Source: Odontocerum albicorne
Lineage: Eukaryota; Arthropoda; Insecta; Trichoptera; Odontoceridae
Direction of reading: 5' to 3'
Assembly: GCA_949825065.1 (NCBI GenBank)
Contig: OX463862.1
Coordinates: 20,813,071-20,877,070, forward strand
DNA: 64,000 nt
In this document: piece by piece, positions 22,515-33,639 of the stretch
How positions within the stretch are numbered: position 1 is the stretch's first letter
Layout: each line of letters begins with the position of its first letter
Translations under genes and position numbers: made by a program
Notes under the pieces: generated by a model
Seen by the model: only the letters and a program-made list of their open reading frames with translations
The model's database searches: none
Told to the model about the DNA's origin: nothing

Positions 22515-22560
22515 CACTTAGGTGTGTCGCCACCGAAGGAGTCCTTTTGGCCAGTTCCTT
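22515..22560 (+). repeat. Short dispersed motif shared with 15265-15308
   Basis: See the partner entry; about 40 bp with few differences. Confidence 0.5.
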
Positions 22561-22742
22561 CTTCGCAACTACAGGACGTCGCGCTCATAAAAATAAATAA
22601 AGAAGATTTCGATCTTCTAGTGTAGATCGTACTGGATGGGAACTTATTTTGTCTCCCATAACAGCGTGAGTGATGGTGGGAACGAACTGACTAACATATA
22701 TTGGTTTTAATGTACTATCGCAAGACAACTTAATCATATTGA

Positions 22743-23160
22743 GTGTTAACATAAGTTGTGTGTTAACATAAGAGTGTTAACATAAGGCCGTTTTTTTCCA
22801 ATTTAAAAATGAGCATCTAAAGTAAAACAAAATGGTAAAGGTTATGCGTCATTCGAAAGAAAAATTTCAGCTCTACAAGATATTGTGTTTGCTTTTACGT
22901 TACATATATTATTTTATTTGATTACAAACCTTCAAAATGGAATGTCAAGTAGACGAAAGTGAGCATTTTCGTCCTTCTGTTCGCGTTCAATCGAGTGAAT
23001 AAAGCTGCTCGTGATATTTGCGAAATGTACGGTGAAGATGTTATGAATTAAAGGACAGCTCGATGGTTTTTGCGTTTCGTATAACCTTTACCATTTTGTT
23101 TTACTTTTGGTGCTCATTTTTAAATTGGAAATAAAACGGACACAACTTATATGTTAACAC
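22743..23160. mobile_element. Non-autonomous mariner derivative with about 90-bp inverted ends
   Basis: The right end, reversed, reads GTGTTAACATATAAGTTGTG, TCCGTTTTATTTCCAATTTA and matches the left end through TTAAAAATGAGCAYCTAAAG and AAAACAAAATGGTAAAGG. Inside is a piece of a mariner transposase N-terminus (HFR…NKAARDICEMYGED…RTARWF) with frame breaks. The first 13 bases of the left end (GTGTTAACATAAG) occur three times in a row (22743, 22760, 22774). Confidence 0.75.
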
Positions 23161-23667
23161 CTAATACTTTCTTCCTCTACTGACATACAGTTAGATAGAG
23201 ATTGGCCAAACAATCGGTTTTGAATCTATGTTGACATCTCCAAATCTTCTCCAATTCTTCAAAGTTGTTCTAAAACAATTATTCTCCAATGATCGCGCCT
23301 CTTTAGGGCGTCGAGACACGTACTTTGAAAACCTTTTGCATTAGGAAATTAATTAAAAGTTATATAATATGAAAAAATGATAAAATATTTTTTAATTTTC
23401 ATTTCGTAAGAATTTATTGTGTTTTTTGTTGTTAACGAAACAAATATTTTTAATTTTCCTCTTGTCCGAATGTTTAGCTAAGCCCAATTTGGGGAAATGG
23501 CTCCTTCGGGTCCGAATGAATGTTGCTCGAGAGAAAATAACAATTTACAGTTTAAATTTAATTTAATTTTACGGATGGTCTGCGACCCTGATTACCAGGG
23601 TAATTTATTTATCACCTTAAGGCCTTTTAATACTGGTCCTAGACCAGGGATAACACATCTAAGTTGA

Positions 23668-24476
23668 TCTGTGCCAAAAAAATGGAGAAGCTCTCTCTCT
23701 CTGTGGTTGCAGTCCTAAGACTGGTTTGCAGCAATTTCAACTCTTCTCCTCCATTCCTCCCTGTCCTGTGCGGCTCTTTTTAAATCTGTATATGTTGAGC
23801 AGCGCACGTCCACCAACAGGTCCTCCAGGTACTCTCGGCGTGGGCGTCCCCTAGAGTTTGTCCCCTCGGTCATACCCTCCATTATGGCATGCAAAAGGCC
23901 CTCTTGTCGTATTATATGACCGATCCATCTTGCACGCCTTTCGGACAAGATCCTGAGCAGGTGCCTTCCTGCTTCGATTCGTTGGAGAACCTCTTCATTC
24001 GTGATGTGGTCTCTCCAGGAAATTCCTAATAGTCTTCTATAGGACCACATCTCAAAAACCTCTAGTCTCCGTCTATCTCTTTCGGATAGGCACCATGTCT
24101 CGCAGCCGTACATCAAGATACTCCATACATAGGTCTTGATGAGGAGTATTCTCAGTTTTAGGTCTATATTATTTGATTCTATTATTTTCGACCTTTTATT
24201 AAATGCAAGTCTGGCCTGATGTATACGGCTGTCGACCTCGCTCTTAGACCGACCGTCCTATGTTATTTTGCTCCCGAGGTAGACAAACTCTTTGGTGTTC
24301 TTTAGTGGTTTACCCGACATCACTATTCTCATCTGGTGTTGCGCTCGGCCTACAGTCAGCAGCTTTGTTTTGTCTTTATTTATCTTCATACTGTAGTTAT
24401 TTTGAAGAATGCTTTCCATAGTTGTTAAGGCCTCTTGTAGTTCCTCTTCACTTCTGTGCCAAAAAAATGGAGAAGC
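23668..24476 (-). mobile_element. LINE-Y insertion, 5' truncated, with perfect 24-bp target duplication
   Basis: The element (23692-24452) is antisense. The minus-strand frame ending at 23715 carries MYGCETWCLSERDRRRLEVF, EMWSYRRLLGISWRDHI and RARWIGHIIRQEGLLHAIM up to ANQS. Upstream, a single stop separates it from FVYLGSKIT and the KTKLL region. The 3' end has an (AG)n tail. The flanks 23668-23691 and 24453-24476 are identical (TCTGTGCCAAAAAAATGGAG then AAGC), an intact target-site duplication. Confidence 0.85.
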
Positions 24477-25120
24477 ATGTAGCGCTATTTCCTAAACTTG
24501 GAAAGTCTTACAAAACTTGGAAGGTTTGGACTGCCGGACTTCGAACTAGCCTGGATGGAGGCGTTTTTCATCAGACAAAACGAGAAGCATATTGGATGTA
24601 CAATCTTTTTCTTATAAATCGTGCTGCTCATGGCTGAGTGTCGTGGTTTACTGATGATCTGAAACTGAGTGGATGATTCGCCTCCACTCCTCCCAGTTCT
24701 GGGTCATAATAAATCCAGTTATCAATGAGGAATTTGTTATCTTTTTGTATAATTATATTACGCTAAGCGAAATGAGTGGTGTACACTGTATTTCAAGCAA
24801 GAAAGAAACATGTAATGTTTGTTGTGTTTGAACGCAGAAAGTTTTTGTGCGCCAATCTACCAGTAATTCAAGAATTCATCAGGACCAAACATCCATCCCT
24901 AGCTTTTAATTATTTTTCTTACCTCGTTAAAGCTTATTACCAGACATACATGCTGGAGTTGGTAGAGAAGCCTTCGCTTCATCTACAGCATACATTTTGT
25001 CATACAGCTCATCCTATTTCTTTACTCCTTAGTTTCCTTTTTTACATAATTTCACTCATATGGGCCAACCATACTTTTTCGGTCGTTCTACAACCACTAC
25101 CATTTATGCTTGAATCGTAA
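24477..25120. other. Unassigned sequence with two open but unrecognised frames
   Basis: Frames up to 24637 (RTSLDGGVFHQTKREAYWMY) and at 24776-25120 have no recognised domain and no clear splice borders. Confidence 0.3.
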
Positions 25121-25124
25121 ATTT

Positions 25125-25395
25125 GTTTAGTAATTCTTGTCCCCACCCATTCAACATGCCCAATCCACCTCGACGAATTGTTTTTCACTCTTCTGTTTTT
25201 TACACATTATTGTTACTCACATTCATCCTTTATAATTACACTCATCATTATGTCATATATTAACATACCACATTTTTTTCCTAATTAACACAATTTCGTC
25301 CATTTTACTCACCTCCTTTTATTAAATTCCCACTTCCAAGTTTCACTTATACACGTCTAAGTTGACATTAATACGCCGTTGTATATATGTGTAAT
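25125..25395 (-). pseudogene. LINE-X fragment
   Basis: CATTCAACATGCCCAATCCA, CCTCGACGAATTG and CTAAGTTGACATTAATACGC match antisense LINE-X blocks. Confidence 0.4.
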
Positions 25396-25955
25396 ACGCA
25401 TAATTGAATCATGAATTCTAGAAAAAGTACATTAATATTATATAATATAATTATATTATAATATTTCCTAATACTCGTGTCACTCTGAGCTCATTTCCTA
25501 CTGTTTAGCCACCTCTGACGTAGACTTAACGAGCTTGAATAAAGCATTCGACTTTTTACGTTTGCACTGTAAAAAGTTAATGAAAAAGGTTAATGTTGAT
25601 GGGATGATCACAAAGAATTCTCTTTCCCACCTTCTATATATTTGATATTTGAATTTTAAAGAAGAAAATTGCATTAAGTAAGCTGAAATATTCACACTTA
25701 TATAGCCTGAAAAAAAAACACTATTTTTCAGTCTTCGATTCTGAAACACAATTATGTATTACATAAATATTGTCACCTGTGATTTTTTATAAAGTTTTGC
25801 GTTGCAAAATAAGGCAGATTGCAGAATTAGCCAAATATTATTAAATTTGTTGCGAACGGTTCGCGTCTTTTCGGATTTAACTATTTTTTTAACTATACCT
25901 TTGTGCTATCATCATCATCCTGTCATGTAGCCCGTTTATTTCAAATACACCGTTA
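25396..25955. other. AT-rich spacer
   Basis: A palindromic AT run at 25435-25465; no gene. Confidence 0.4.
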
Positions 25956-26270
25956 TTTACCCTTTTAATCCCACGGGGCCGATTATCGGCCCCAACTGGT
26001 GTATGCGAAAAATCCCATGGGGCTGGCATCATCGGCCTCAAAGTTTTCATACAAGTTTTTATGTTGAATAAAAATTTTTTTTTTTATGAAATATGAATAA
26101 TACTTATTATTTAACACTCTACAGGGAGGTCTCCACAAAAAAATAGGTTTTAAAACTAAATATTAACTGAGATAAAAAATAAAATATAAACTACTGTTTT
26201 TTTTTTGCCAAAAAATGCTTGGGATTTTTCACACATTTTATGCAAAATATGCTGGGATTAAAATGGTTAA
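25956..26270. mobile_element. piggyBac-like MITE (TTAA-type ends)
   Basis: The left end TTTACCCTTTTAATCCCA and the right end, reversed, TTAACCATTTTAATCCCA are inverted repeats whose outer four bases are TTTA and TTAA, as expected for TTAA-target elements. An inner GGGGCCGATTATCGGCCCC palindrome follows the left end. No coding sequence. Confidence 0.6.
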
Positions 26271-26639
26271 TACTATAAAGGACCACCTTAAAACGGACAG
26301 CCTACACCGCACCACACCAAGATTCACTCTTGACATTTGTGCGAAAAGAAAGTGCTGTTGCACACAAAGAAAATTATAATAATTTTAAAAATCGACACAT
26401 ACAAAGTTTAAGCAGGAGAGAAATACTAATTAGAGAAAATAAAGGTAAATTCTTTGATCAAACAATGCACCCAGCATCATAGTATAAATAGGCCAAAACC
26501 CGTACGGCTGTCGAATACTTGGATTCTCTCCGAAAGTAATTCGAAATTTGAATCTCGGTGGGTCCGTGATACTGAACGAATTTTAAATACCTAGCTAACA
26601 ATTTTTGAACCGGTGTAAAAGGGGACGATGTATAAATGA

Positions 26640-26985
26640 TATTGTATATATAAATAAATTTTACATTTGAAGAGGTTCTCCAACGAATCGAAGGAGGAAG
26701 GCACCTGCTCAGGATCCTGTCCGAAAGGCGTGCAAGATGGATCGGTCATATAATACGACAAGAGGGCCTCTCTCATGCCATAATGGAGGGTATGACCGAG
26801 GGGACAAACTCTAGGGGACGCCCACGCCGAGAGTACCTGGAGGACGTGTTGGTGGACGTGCGCTGCTCAACATATACGGACTTAAAAAGAGCCGCACAGG
26901 ACAGGGGGAATGGAGGAGAAGAGTTCAAATTGCTGCAAACCAGTATTAGGACTGCAACCACGGAAGGAAGGACATTTATGAATAT
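26640..26985 (+). pseudogene. LINE-Y C-terminal fragment
   Basis: It is nearly identical to the 23.7 kb copy from EEVLQRIEGGRHLLRILSER through RARWIGHIIRQEGLSHAIME to the EYLEDVLVDVRC region, then loses frame (RGNGGEE against REEWRRR). It ends in a GGAA-type simple tail rather than AG. Confidence 0.75.
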
Positions 26986-27164
26986 ATATTTTCATAAATG
27001 TAGAATTTGTTTTACTTCCGTGAATATTTCACGGGCTGCAACTAGTCAACTTGAATAAACACCATTGTAGATTAATAGAGACGCCCACTGAACTTCACAG
27101 AAACAATCCACAAATTGCAATAGTAACAATCCACAAATTGCACAAATTGTAATGGTATAGCAAA

Positions 27165-27590
27165 AAAATGCCACATCAGAAGAAGAAATGACCACGCTCC
27201 TCAAAAATGTGGAATACGAAAGCAAGCTCCTGAGCCTGGAAATCAATAGGTCAAAAACTAAGTTTATGATAATAGACCGCAGTAACAAACTGCCAACAAA
27301 TAATGTGAATGGTGTCTGGAAGTCATTACTGACTTTATTTACTTAGGCTCCAGTGTTACTGAGGGGAAAAGAAGAACTGAAATGGTAAAAAGTACGATAT
27401 CAATGCTGGAAAAGATATGGAAGTGCAGAAGTATCCCCATCACCAAGAAAATGTGCCTAGTCAAGTCTCGTCTTCGCAATATTAATGCATGGCGCGGAGA
27501 CTTGAACTCTGAGAGCAAGCGAGAGACGTTGAATAGATGCATTTGAAATGTGGTGCTGGAGATGGATGTTACGGATTCCATTTAAATGGT
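27165..27590 (+). pseudogene. RTE-type reverse-transcriptase C-terminal fragment
   Basis: SEEEMTTLLKNVEYESKLLS, LEINRSKTKFMIIDR, DFIYLGSSVTEG, RRTEMVKSTISMLEKIWKCR, then a frameshift before a decayed IDAFEMWCWRW-like block. Many indels. Confidence 0.6.
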
Positions 27591-27655
27591 GTATCCACAT
27601 TCAATAACCTGTTGTTTTTTTCACAAATTATATATTTATAACAATAACTTATAAT
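27580..27655 (+). mobile_element. SINE-C tail-like fragment
   Basis: TTTAAATGGTGTATCCACAT, TCAATAACCTGTTGTTTTTT and TCACAAATTATATATTT parallel 53760-53815. Confidence 0.4.
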
Positions 27656-27874
27656 ATATCAAAAAATAAAATAAAATTGTTTTTTTTAATTTTTCTATGA
27701 TTTTTGACGTGTCTAAGAATAAACTTATGTGTTGTTTTATTATGAATATATTATTTCATTAGGTTTTAATGCATTTTATTTTAGGAATATTTTCTCACTA
27801 CTTATATACTCGTATATTTAAAATATTGTAAGGTATATTGTATTGTACCGTTGATGAATAAATAAATTCTGAGC

Positions 27875-27930
27875 GTAACTGTCTCTCTATAGAGATAATT
27901 GCAACTGTCTCTCTATAGAGATAATTGCAA
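27875..27930. repeat. 26-bp direct duplication
   Basis: AACTGTCTCTCTATAGAGAT then AATTGC occurs twice in succession; each unit holds the palindrome TCTCTATAGAGA. Confidence 0.8.
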
Positions 27931-28330
27931 AGAGTCTTTCAAATTTAGCGGTTTTTAAATTCTTGGATAAAACACAGATGGCGTCGCAAACTTGCCTGGG
28001 TCTTGTGACATTGTAAGAGGTGTAATGTATGACATTTATAAAAATGGAGCCGTATACAATACAACAATGCGTTCAAATCGTTGAATTATTTCATGTATTG
28101 TAATCTCCGGAAACGGTGATGTTCATTGCCCACCAAGATCATGTAATCTGACACCGTTGGACTATTTTTCTGGGGTTATGTGAAAAGACAAGTCTATAAG
28201 AATGACACCCAATCAATTCCTGAGCTGAAGGACGAAATTATTCGCGTTACTGGTGAGTTAGAACCGCAATTATGCCAAAATGTCATCGAAAATTTTGACA
28301 AAAGAGTGGAAGATACCAGTAATATGTTCT
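27930..28330 (+). mobile_element. Tc1/mariner-superfamily element, internally deleted, right end missing
   Basis: It starts with TCTTTCAAATTTAGCGGTTT, the end shared with 47662-48202. The frame then gives NGDVHCPPRSCNLTPLDYF, WGYVKRQVYKNDTQSIPELK, the C-terminal DDE region of an IS630-Tc1-mariner transposase with its last Asp (LDYF), directly joined to end sequence. Confidence 0.7.
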
Positions 28331-29155
28331 TTTTTACATGATGTATCGATTACGTGAAAACACGGGACCGGTACTCAACGTAATTCTAATTTATCACGTT
28401 ACAACACGGGATCGGGATATACAGTGATGTAGAGAAACAAATATCTAGCTTCTGGATAAAAAAAATCCCACCGTGAGTAATGAAACATCGTGAATATTAA
28501 ATATCTTTATTTAGTTCTACATATACGCGTAGGTGTGTGCTGTTTATTTAATGCATATCCGCATGCATGGGGAAGAGAACATTAGGTCGATTAATCATGT
28601 CACCCCCCAGGCGTTGGATGCAAGTTCTACCCAGAACAAAAGGCCGGCAAGCTTTCAGCACACAATACGTGCGCGCTTGCCCTTACCCGTAGCTTGTTCA
28701 TATGGTTGCCGTTTATTTGTACGCTCGTAGATCTTGTTTATTTGTCTTCACGTTAAGTAGAGAAATGAAAGTGTAATTTTGTTAAATGGAGCTTTTGTTA
28801 TTTATTTGTTGATTTATTGACAAAATATACGACATTATAGTGTATTTTACATATTACACTAATATATATAAATAAATAAAAGATAGCGTATCAACATCTA
28901 TCAAAGAAAACTTTACAATTCAGAATACATATGTTAATGTGGTAAGGTATATAAAAAGGTGATAGAATGTAACAAATTTTGTTTTTTAAATTTATTCACC
29001 CTATAGTTCAATATGTTTTTAGAATGACGACTTAATTTTTCAATACGACTTAAAAATATTCTCAAGTGTTGTTCTCTAAATGGTGAAACACTGCGGAGAT
29101 CACTTTTTTTTCACCTATGCACATCGGATTCTAATTTAAATATTAAAAATAACTA
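28331..29155. other. Spacer without recognised genes
   Basis: AT-rich, with a GC-richer stretch at 28510-28720 holding an unrecognised frame (28533-28730). Confidence 0.4.
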
Positions 29156-29159
29156 CTAG

Positions 29160-29560
29160 GATCCAAGTCGAGACTCTAGGGTGAGTGATTTTATTCTTCT
29201 GAATCACAGTGTTAAATGACAGCCATTACAACAACAGTGATCACTTGTGCACTGTCGTGCAATAATCTTATACCTCGCGATACATTTTCTCAGCGTTTTG
29301 TTTTTATGGCATCCTTTAATTTGTATATTAATGACGTATAATACTCATTAGCAACAGTAATGATTCTGTCTTTGAAGTCTACAATAGAATTCTCTGACAA
29401 TTCCAAAAAATGTTTAACAATTATCTCATTTTGGACTTGTCATTTTAACTTTTTGGCCGTGGTGATCCCTAATGACGCCACTCTCTTGAGTTCCTTTTTG
29501 ACAGACGATCATGGTACAAAACTATAGTTTCATCTTCAGTGACAATCGTTTTTGTTTATC
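29160..29560 (-). pseudogene. Mariner transposase fragment
   Basis: On the minus strand: IVTEDETIVLYHDRLSKRNS, REWRH, GSPRPK, then in shifted frames FWNCQ, YYTSLIYKLKDAIKTK and RGIRLLHDSAQ. The DE of TEDET and the HD of LLHD correspond to the first two catalytic aspartates. The C-terminus and both ends are missing. Confidence 0.65.
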
Positions 29561-30150
29561 TCCCACCTCAAAGCATTAAAAATGCATTATAATGAGTATA
29601 AGGTGTTCAAAAAAAATTATGACATTTTGACACTGTGCCGTTTACTAGAGCTTGCTGCAGGAGTTTGTCATACCACGAATTCTTGAGGAGTTTAGAGATG
29701 AAGAGGATTTTTATTTCTAGCAGGATGGTGCATCTTTTCACTACCATAGTAATGTGAGGGCCTAACTTGATGAACATTTGCCAAAAATATGGATTGGATG
29801 TAGAAGTAGCATTAAATATCCTTCACGCTCCTCAGACCTCACGCCAATGGACTTTTTTTATGGGAACTTATTAAAGATAAAGTTTATGGCACAAAACCGG
29901 TAACAGTTAATAAATTGAGAGCAGCCATTGAAAGAGAATGCGCCCAAATATCAAAACATATGATTCGTGATGTTTGTGATTACACGTTATCAGCAGTGCA
30001 TAGACCAGAACGGTTATCAGTTTGAGCACTAGTGATAATTAAAAAAAATGTACATCTGTCTTCTTAAATTTAGAATTTAATCTTAGATGTGCCTTAATGA
30101 AAACTAAATTTATAATCATTCAGATTATATTTGCATTTTTGAGACACTCG
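29560..30150 (+). pseudogene. Tc1/mariner-type transposase, C-terminal half with 3' end
   Basis: FVIPRILEEFRDEEDFYF, QDGASFHYHSNVRA, LDEHLPKIWIG, SSDLTPMDFF, then broken frames to the stop near 30025. QDGA and MDFF hold the last two catalytic acids. The right terminal TTTTTGAGACACTCG faces a GGTGTTCAAAAAAA-like left motif at 29607. Orientation is opposite to the preceding mariner. Confidence 0.65.
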
Positions 30151-30307
30151 TAATGTAATGTGACACATAAGCGATACTTTTACAAATGAATCCAAAATGC
30201 GATGCTCTAACAAAAAGGCATGGAATATGAAAAGGGAAAAATATTATGAATCATAATATTATATGTTATTGTATATTAGACGATAAACATTTTTTCGAAA
30301 AAAAAGA

Positions 30308-30358
30308 AACTGACTGTCAAACGGGAATCGAACCCACTACCTCCGAATTGGAAGATCG
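30308..30358 (-). mobile_element. SINE-A head fragment
   Basis: ACGGGAATCGAACCCACTAC then CTCCGAATTGGA is the antisense box-B region. Confidence 0.55.
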
Positions 30359-30834
30359 AAAAAGTCGTTATTATTGAAAAAAATGTAGGAATAAAAATAT
30401 AAAAAAAACATGCAAAGTTAAATGAACAAAACACATAGGTGAGTAGCTTGGCTCATGAATAAACAAATCGATAAATGAATACAGCGCAATACACGGAGGC
30501 TTTGACAGTAAGAAGGTTGGCCCTAAAAAATACATTTGTATATTTAGAATGAATTATTCATACATTTATGTTATGAACCCTTTCAGAAACTGACTTGTAA
30601 TACCATAGGGTGTTGATAATATTAGAAAAAAGTTTTTATAAGAATGTATTTATTGAGAAAAAAAAAACTATATTGAAATCATTATAAATTTATTTAGTAT
30701 TTACGAGTATGCTACAGAACTCCATTTTAAAAGATAATGCTTTAATACTTTAATGGGGAAAAACTTAAACAAAAGTAAAACACCTGTTTCACTTTTCAAA
30801 ATCATTGACAAACTGCTTTTGAGAAGATGGAGAG

Positions 30835-32350
30835 TCAGTATATAGTAAATTGTTGTCAAACAGTCCTATATTACTATTTAAAACAGTCCTATACTACTAC
30901 TCAAAGGATTCTTCTCATACTCAGCCAGCAAATGCTGGAATGAGTTGCCCCAGGCCTTGAAGGAGCGGGTAAATAGTTGTACCTTCAGAGATACTCTAAA
31001 GTGTTATCTTCTGGGTGGTTAGTGGGTTTCTCAGTGGTTAATAGGTCTCTTATTTGCTTTTATTTTATTTTTATTTTTCTCTCTTTTCGCTGGTGGTGAA
31101 TCGAGGATTGTGCGTACGTGTTTGTACGTTATCTTCTCATTCATTCTTTTAAAACTGCTTAACTATTTCAATGTTGTTGTTTCAACTATTTCATTTCCCA
31201 TTTGTCATTTTGTAAAATTTGGACTCCTTTGAGGCTTTTCTTTTTATCGGTTTATGTTTATGTTTATGTGGGTTTACTTTTTATTTTGTTTTCTGCAATA
31301 CGTTTTCTGTTTTTTTTTATTTACTCTTTAATCTAGATATGCGAGGGTGTGGGATGGAAGCCCCCCGATGCCCTTGCGGTCGGACTCGCCCTACATTGCT
31401 GGGGTGTATCTCGGCCGGGGGAATGTTTGTGGGATGATCCTGGACCTTTTTATGTCTTCTCTCTTGAATGATTTTTTTTGTCATCTATTTATTTTCTGTG
31501 TTTTTTTTTATCTTCTTGTTCTACGTGTTCAAGGATGTGGGCTGAAAAACATCTGGTGTCCCCGTGGCTGGGCTCGCCCTATATTGGTGAGGTGTATCTT
31601 GGCCGGGGGGATGTTATTAGATGAGCCCAGACCTTTTGATAGCTTTTGTTTTTAATGTATTCTCTTTTTAATGTGTTCTTGAAATGTGTCTCAATGTATT
31701 ATGTACATACTATGTTGCTATCAATAAACCTGTATTTATTTATTTATATGGTTTATTATGCTTTTCCAGCTTTGACATAGCTTTTTTATAATTCCTGTTT
31801 TTCTTTTTAATACTACACCAGGACGTGGATAAAAATAAATCATTTAAATTTTATAATTGAATTATTACAGAGCTCGCCTCATTTTACATACAAAGTGAAA
31901 ATAGTGTGACATCTGTTATACTCTATCTAAATTATTATCGATAATAATGTGATATTAGGGTGACACCTGTTTTTATATTTGGTAATATTTTTTTTATTAC
32001 TTCAGATGAACAGAGCGTTTCGTATAAGGTTATAGTAAATTGTAAGGTTATAGTAATATAGTAAATTGTAGTCAAACTGTCCTACACTGGTTTTAATCCT
32101 GCTTCTTAATTTTCCAGATTTAACATAGTTATTTTTGCTGTTCCAGTTCTTCTTTTCAACACTACATCAGGACGTGGTTAAAAATAAATATTTTTATTCT
32201 AAAATTAAATTATTACAGCGCTCGCTTCATTTTCTTTACAAAGTGAAAATACTGCGACATCTGTTATAATAGTGTGCTATTGGGGTGACACCTGTTTTTT
32301 TATTTCGCAACTTATTTCAATACTTTGGATGAACAGAGCGTTCCGTAAAG
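30835..32350 (+). repeat. Tandem pair of a 300-bp dispersed repeat (repeat Z), first copy split by a LINE
   Basis: Unit order: TAGTAAATTGTAGTCAAACA, GTCCTA, TTTTCCAGCTTTGACATAG, CAGGACGTGGATAAAAATAA, GAATTATTACAGAGCTCGCC, AAGTGAAAATAGTGTGACAT, GGTGACACCTGTTTTT and GATGAACAGAGCGTTTCGTA. Copy 1 is 30840-30875 plus 31747-32040, copy 2 is 32050-32350. The LINE-K 3' end sits between the two parts of copy 1. A third piece is at 56940-57065 on the minus strand. Confidence 0.7.
30895..31750 (+). mobile_element. LINE-K 3' end, copy 2, with ORF2 C-terminus
   Basis: In broken frames it begins CWNELPQALKERVNSCTFRD, TLKCYLLGG, the conserved last residues of CR1/jockey-type ORF2. The 3' UTR shared with 20855-21545 follows and ends in CAATAAACCTGTATTTATTT. 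It interrupts repeat Z. Confidence 0.75.
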
Positions 32351-32575
32351 ATCTGTTTTACTATTATAATACTCAATGGATAGCCGTGCAAGGAATCATC
32401 CTCTGTTCTACGTACCAACTTACAGGACGAATATCATGGCTAAACACTCAAGTCACGCGTGGTATAGAGATATTGAACCAACTGAATGACACGGTTGATA
32501 TATTCTCGGTACCGCCTAGCAGTATGAGAAGAATCCTGGCTGATATTCTTCCTAACGAATAAGCTAACGCTAGAA
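32350..32575 (+). pseudogene. Possible LINE ORF2 C-terminus
   Basis: Open frame ending in TRGIEILNQLNDTVDIFSVP, PSSMRRILADILPNE. Its spacing (R-x2-7-LN…D-DIF) is like the RALTLLNG…DIDIF block at 840. Confidence 0.3.
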
Positions 32576-33149
32576 GCAGACCCTCTTTGTGAAAGTGGAT
32601 AAAAAAAAAAAAAACAAAAATAATTTTTGAAAAAAATATCTAAATGAAATAATAAAATATGTGTGTATTGGTAAAATATTGGTTTCCTCTTGTACATATA
32701 TGCGAAATTTTTATACAAAATTTATAGACACCCTGTGGAATTCTCACTTGGATAAAAAATCAACTAAGCATGAAAAATGCTTAAAATAAAGTTTTCTTCA
32801 CTTCCCTGAATAATTCAAGGAGAGTTTGTTATTGATCTTTGTAGATAATCTGCTTCAGGTAACAGAAAAGTTTACTAGTTACTTGGCAACGGCCGAGAAT
32901 ATTTATTCTGGTGTTAGCAAAACTGACTCCTTGGCATCTTTGAAGCCTAGAGTAAGCAAAATGCTTTTTCTCTGTTCCGAGTTGAATATTTATGATCGAA
33001 TTATTAATTTTGCGAGAAGATGTCGGGATCGATACCTTTATTCTCATCATCACTATCACGTCGAATTCTTTGGATCTACTCGTACAAGTGATCATGTCAC
33101 AAATATCTCGGCCCTGCAACGCTACAACTGTAAACCTATATATGATATG

Positions 33150-33630
33150 TTATGAAGGCGAAATAGCGGTGGACCGGACATGCGATACACATGGACGATC
33201 ACAGGCTCCCAAAACGTGTCTTGTAAGGGGAAGTAGTCGGCAAGTTAAGGGTTGATGTGCAGAGAAGGCGTTTTAAGGACAGTCTGCGAGAGTTGCTGTC
33301 TTTATGCGGGGCGCCTGAGGACTAGAGGCAGGTGGCTCAAGACCATGGAGGATGGAGAACCATTTGTTCTCGGGCTGATGACGTCTTAACGGCTACACGT
33401 TAAAGAAACATTCAGTGTGCTGTGAGCATGCGCCAGCATTCCCAGGCGATTCAACAGGTTCAACTTGTCTATGACATCTGCGAAAGGTAATGCGCATCTA
33501 GGATCAGGCTGTTTTCTTACAAAAAGATCACATGATCAACGTAGAAGAGCAGCTCAAGATTGACGTTGGAGTTACGAGAGACTCCTCGACTATGATGCCC
33601 AGCAACGACGACGACTATTAGGGTAGGCAC
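33150..33630 (+). pseudogene. RTE-like LINE C-terminus and 3' UTR
   Basis: RWTGHAIHMDDHRLPKRVL, stop, GEVVGKLRVDVQRRRFKDSL, RELLSLCGAPED, VAQDHGGWRTICSRADD. The TGHAIHMDDHRLPKRVL block is the usual C-terminal signature of RTE/L2-like ORF2. The 3' UTR runs to about 33620 (CAACGACGACGACTATTAG). 32575-33150 before it is unassigned. Confidence 0.6.
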
Positions 33631-33639
33631 AGAGAGAAC

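Noticed and set aside
24776..25120. 114-codon plus frame as a host exon
   Set aside because: No recognisable domain, no convincing splice borders, and the 3' part is low-complexity hydrophobic; kept only as unassigned sequence.
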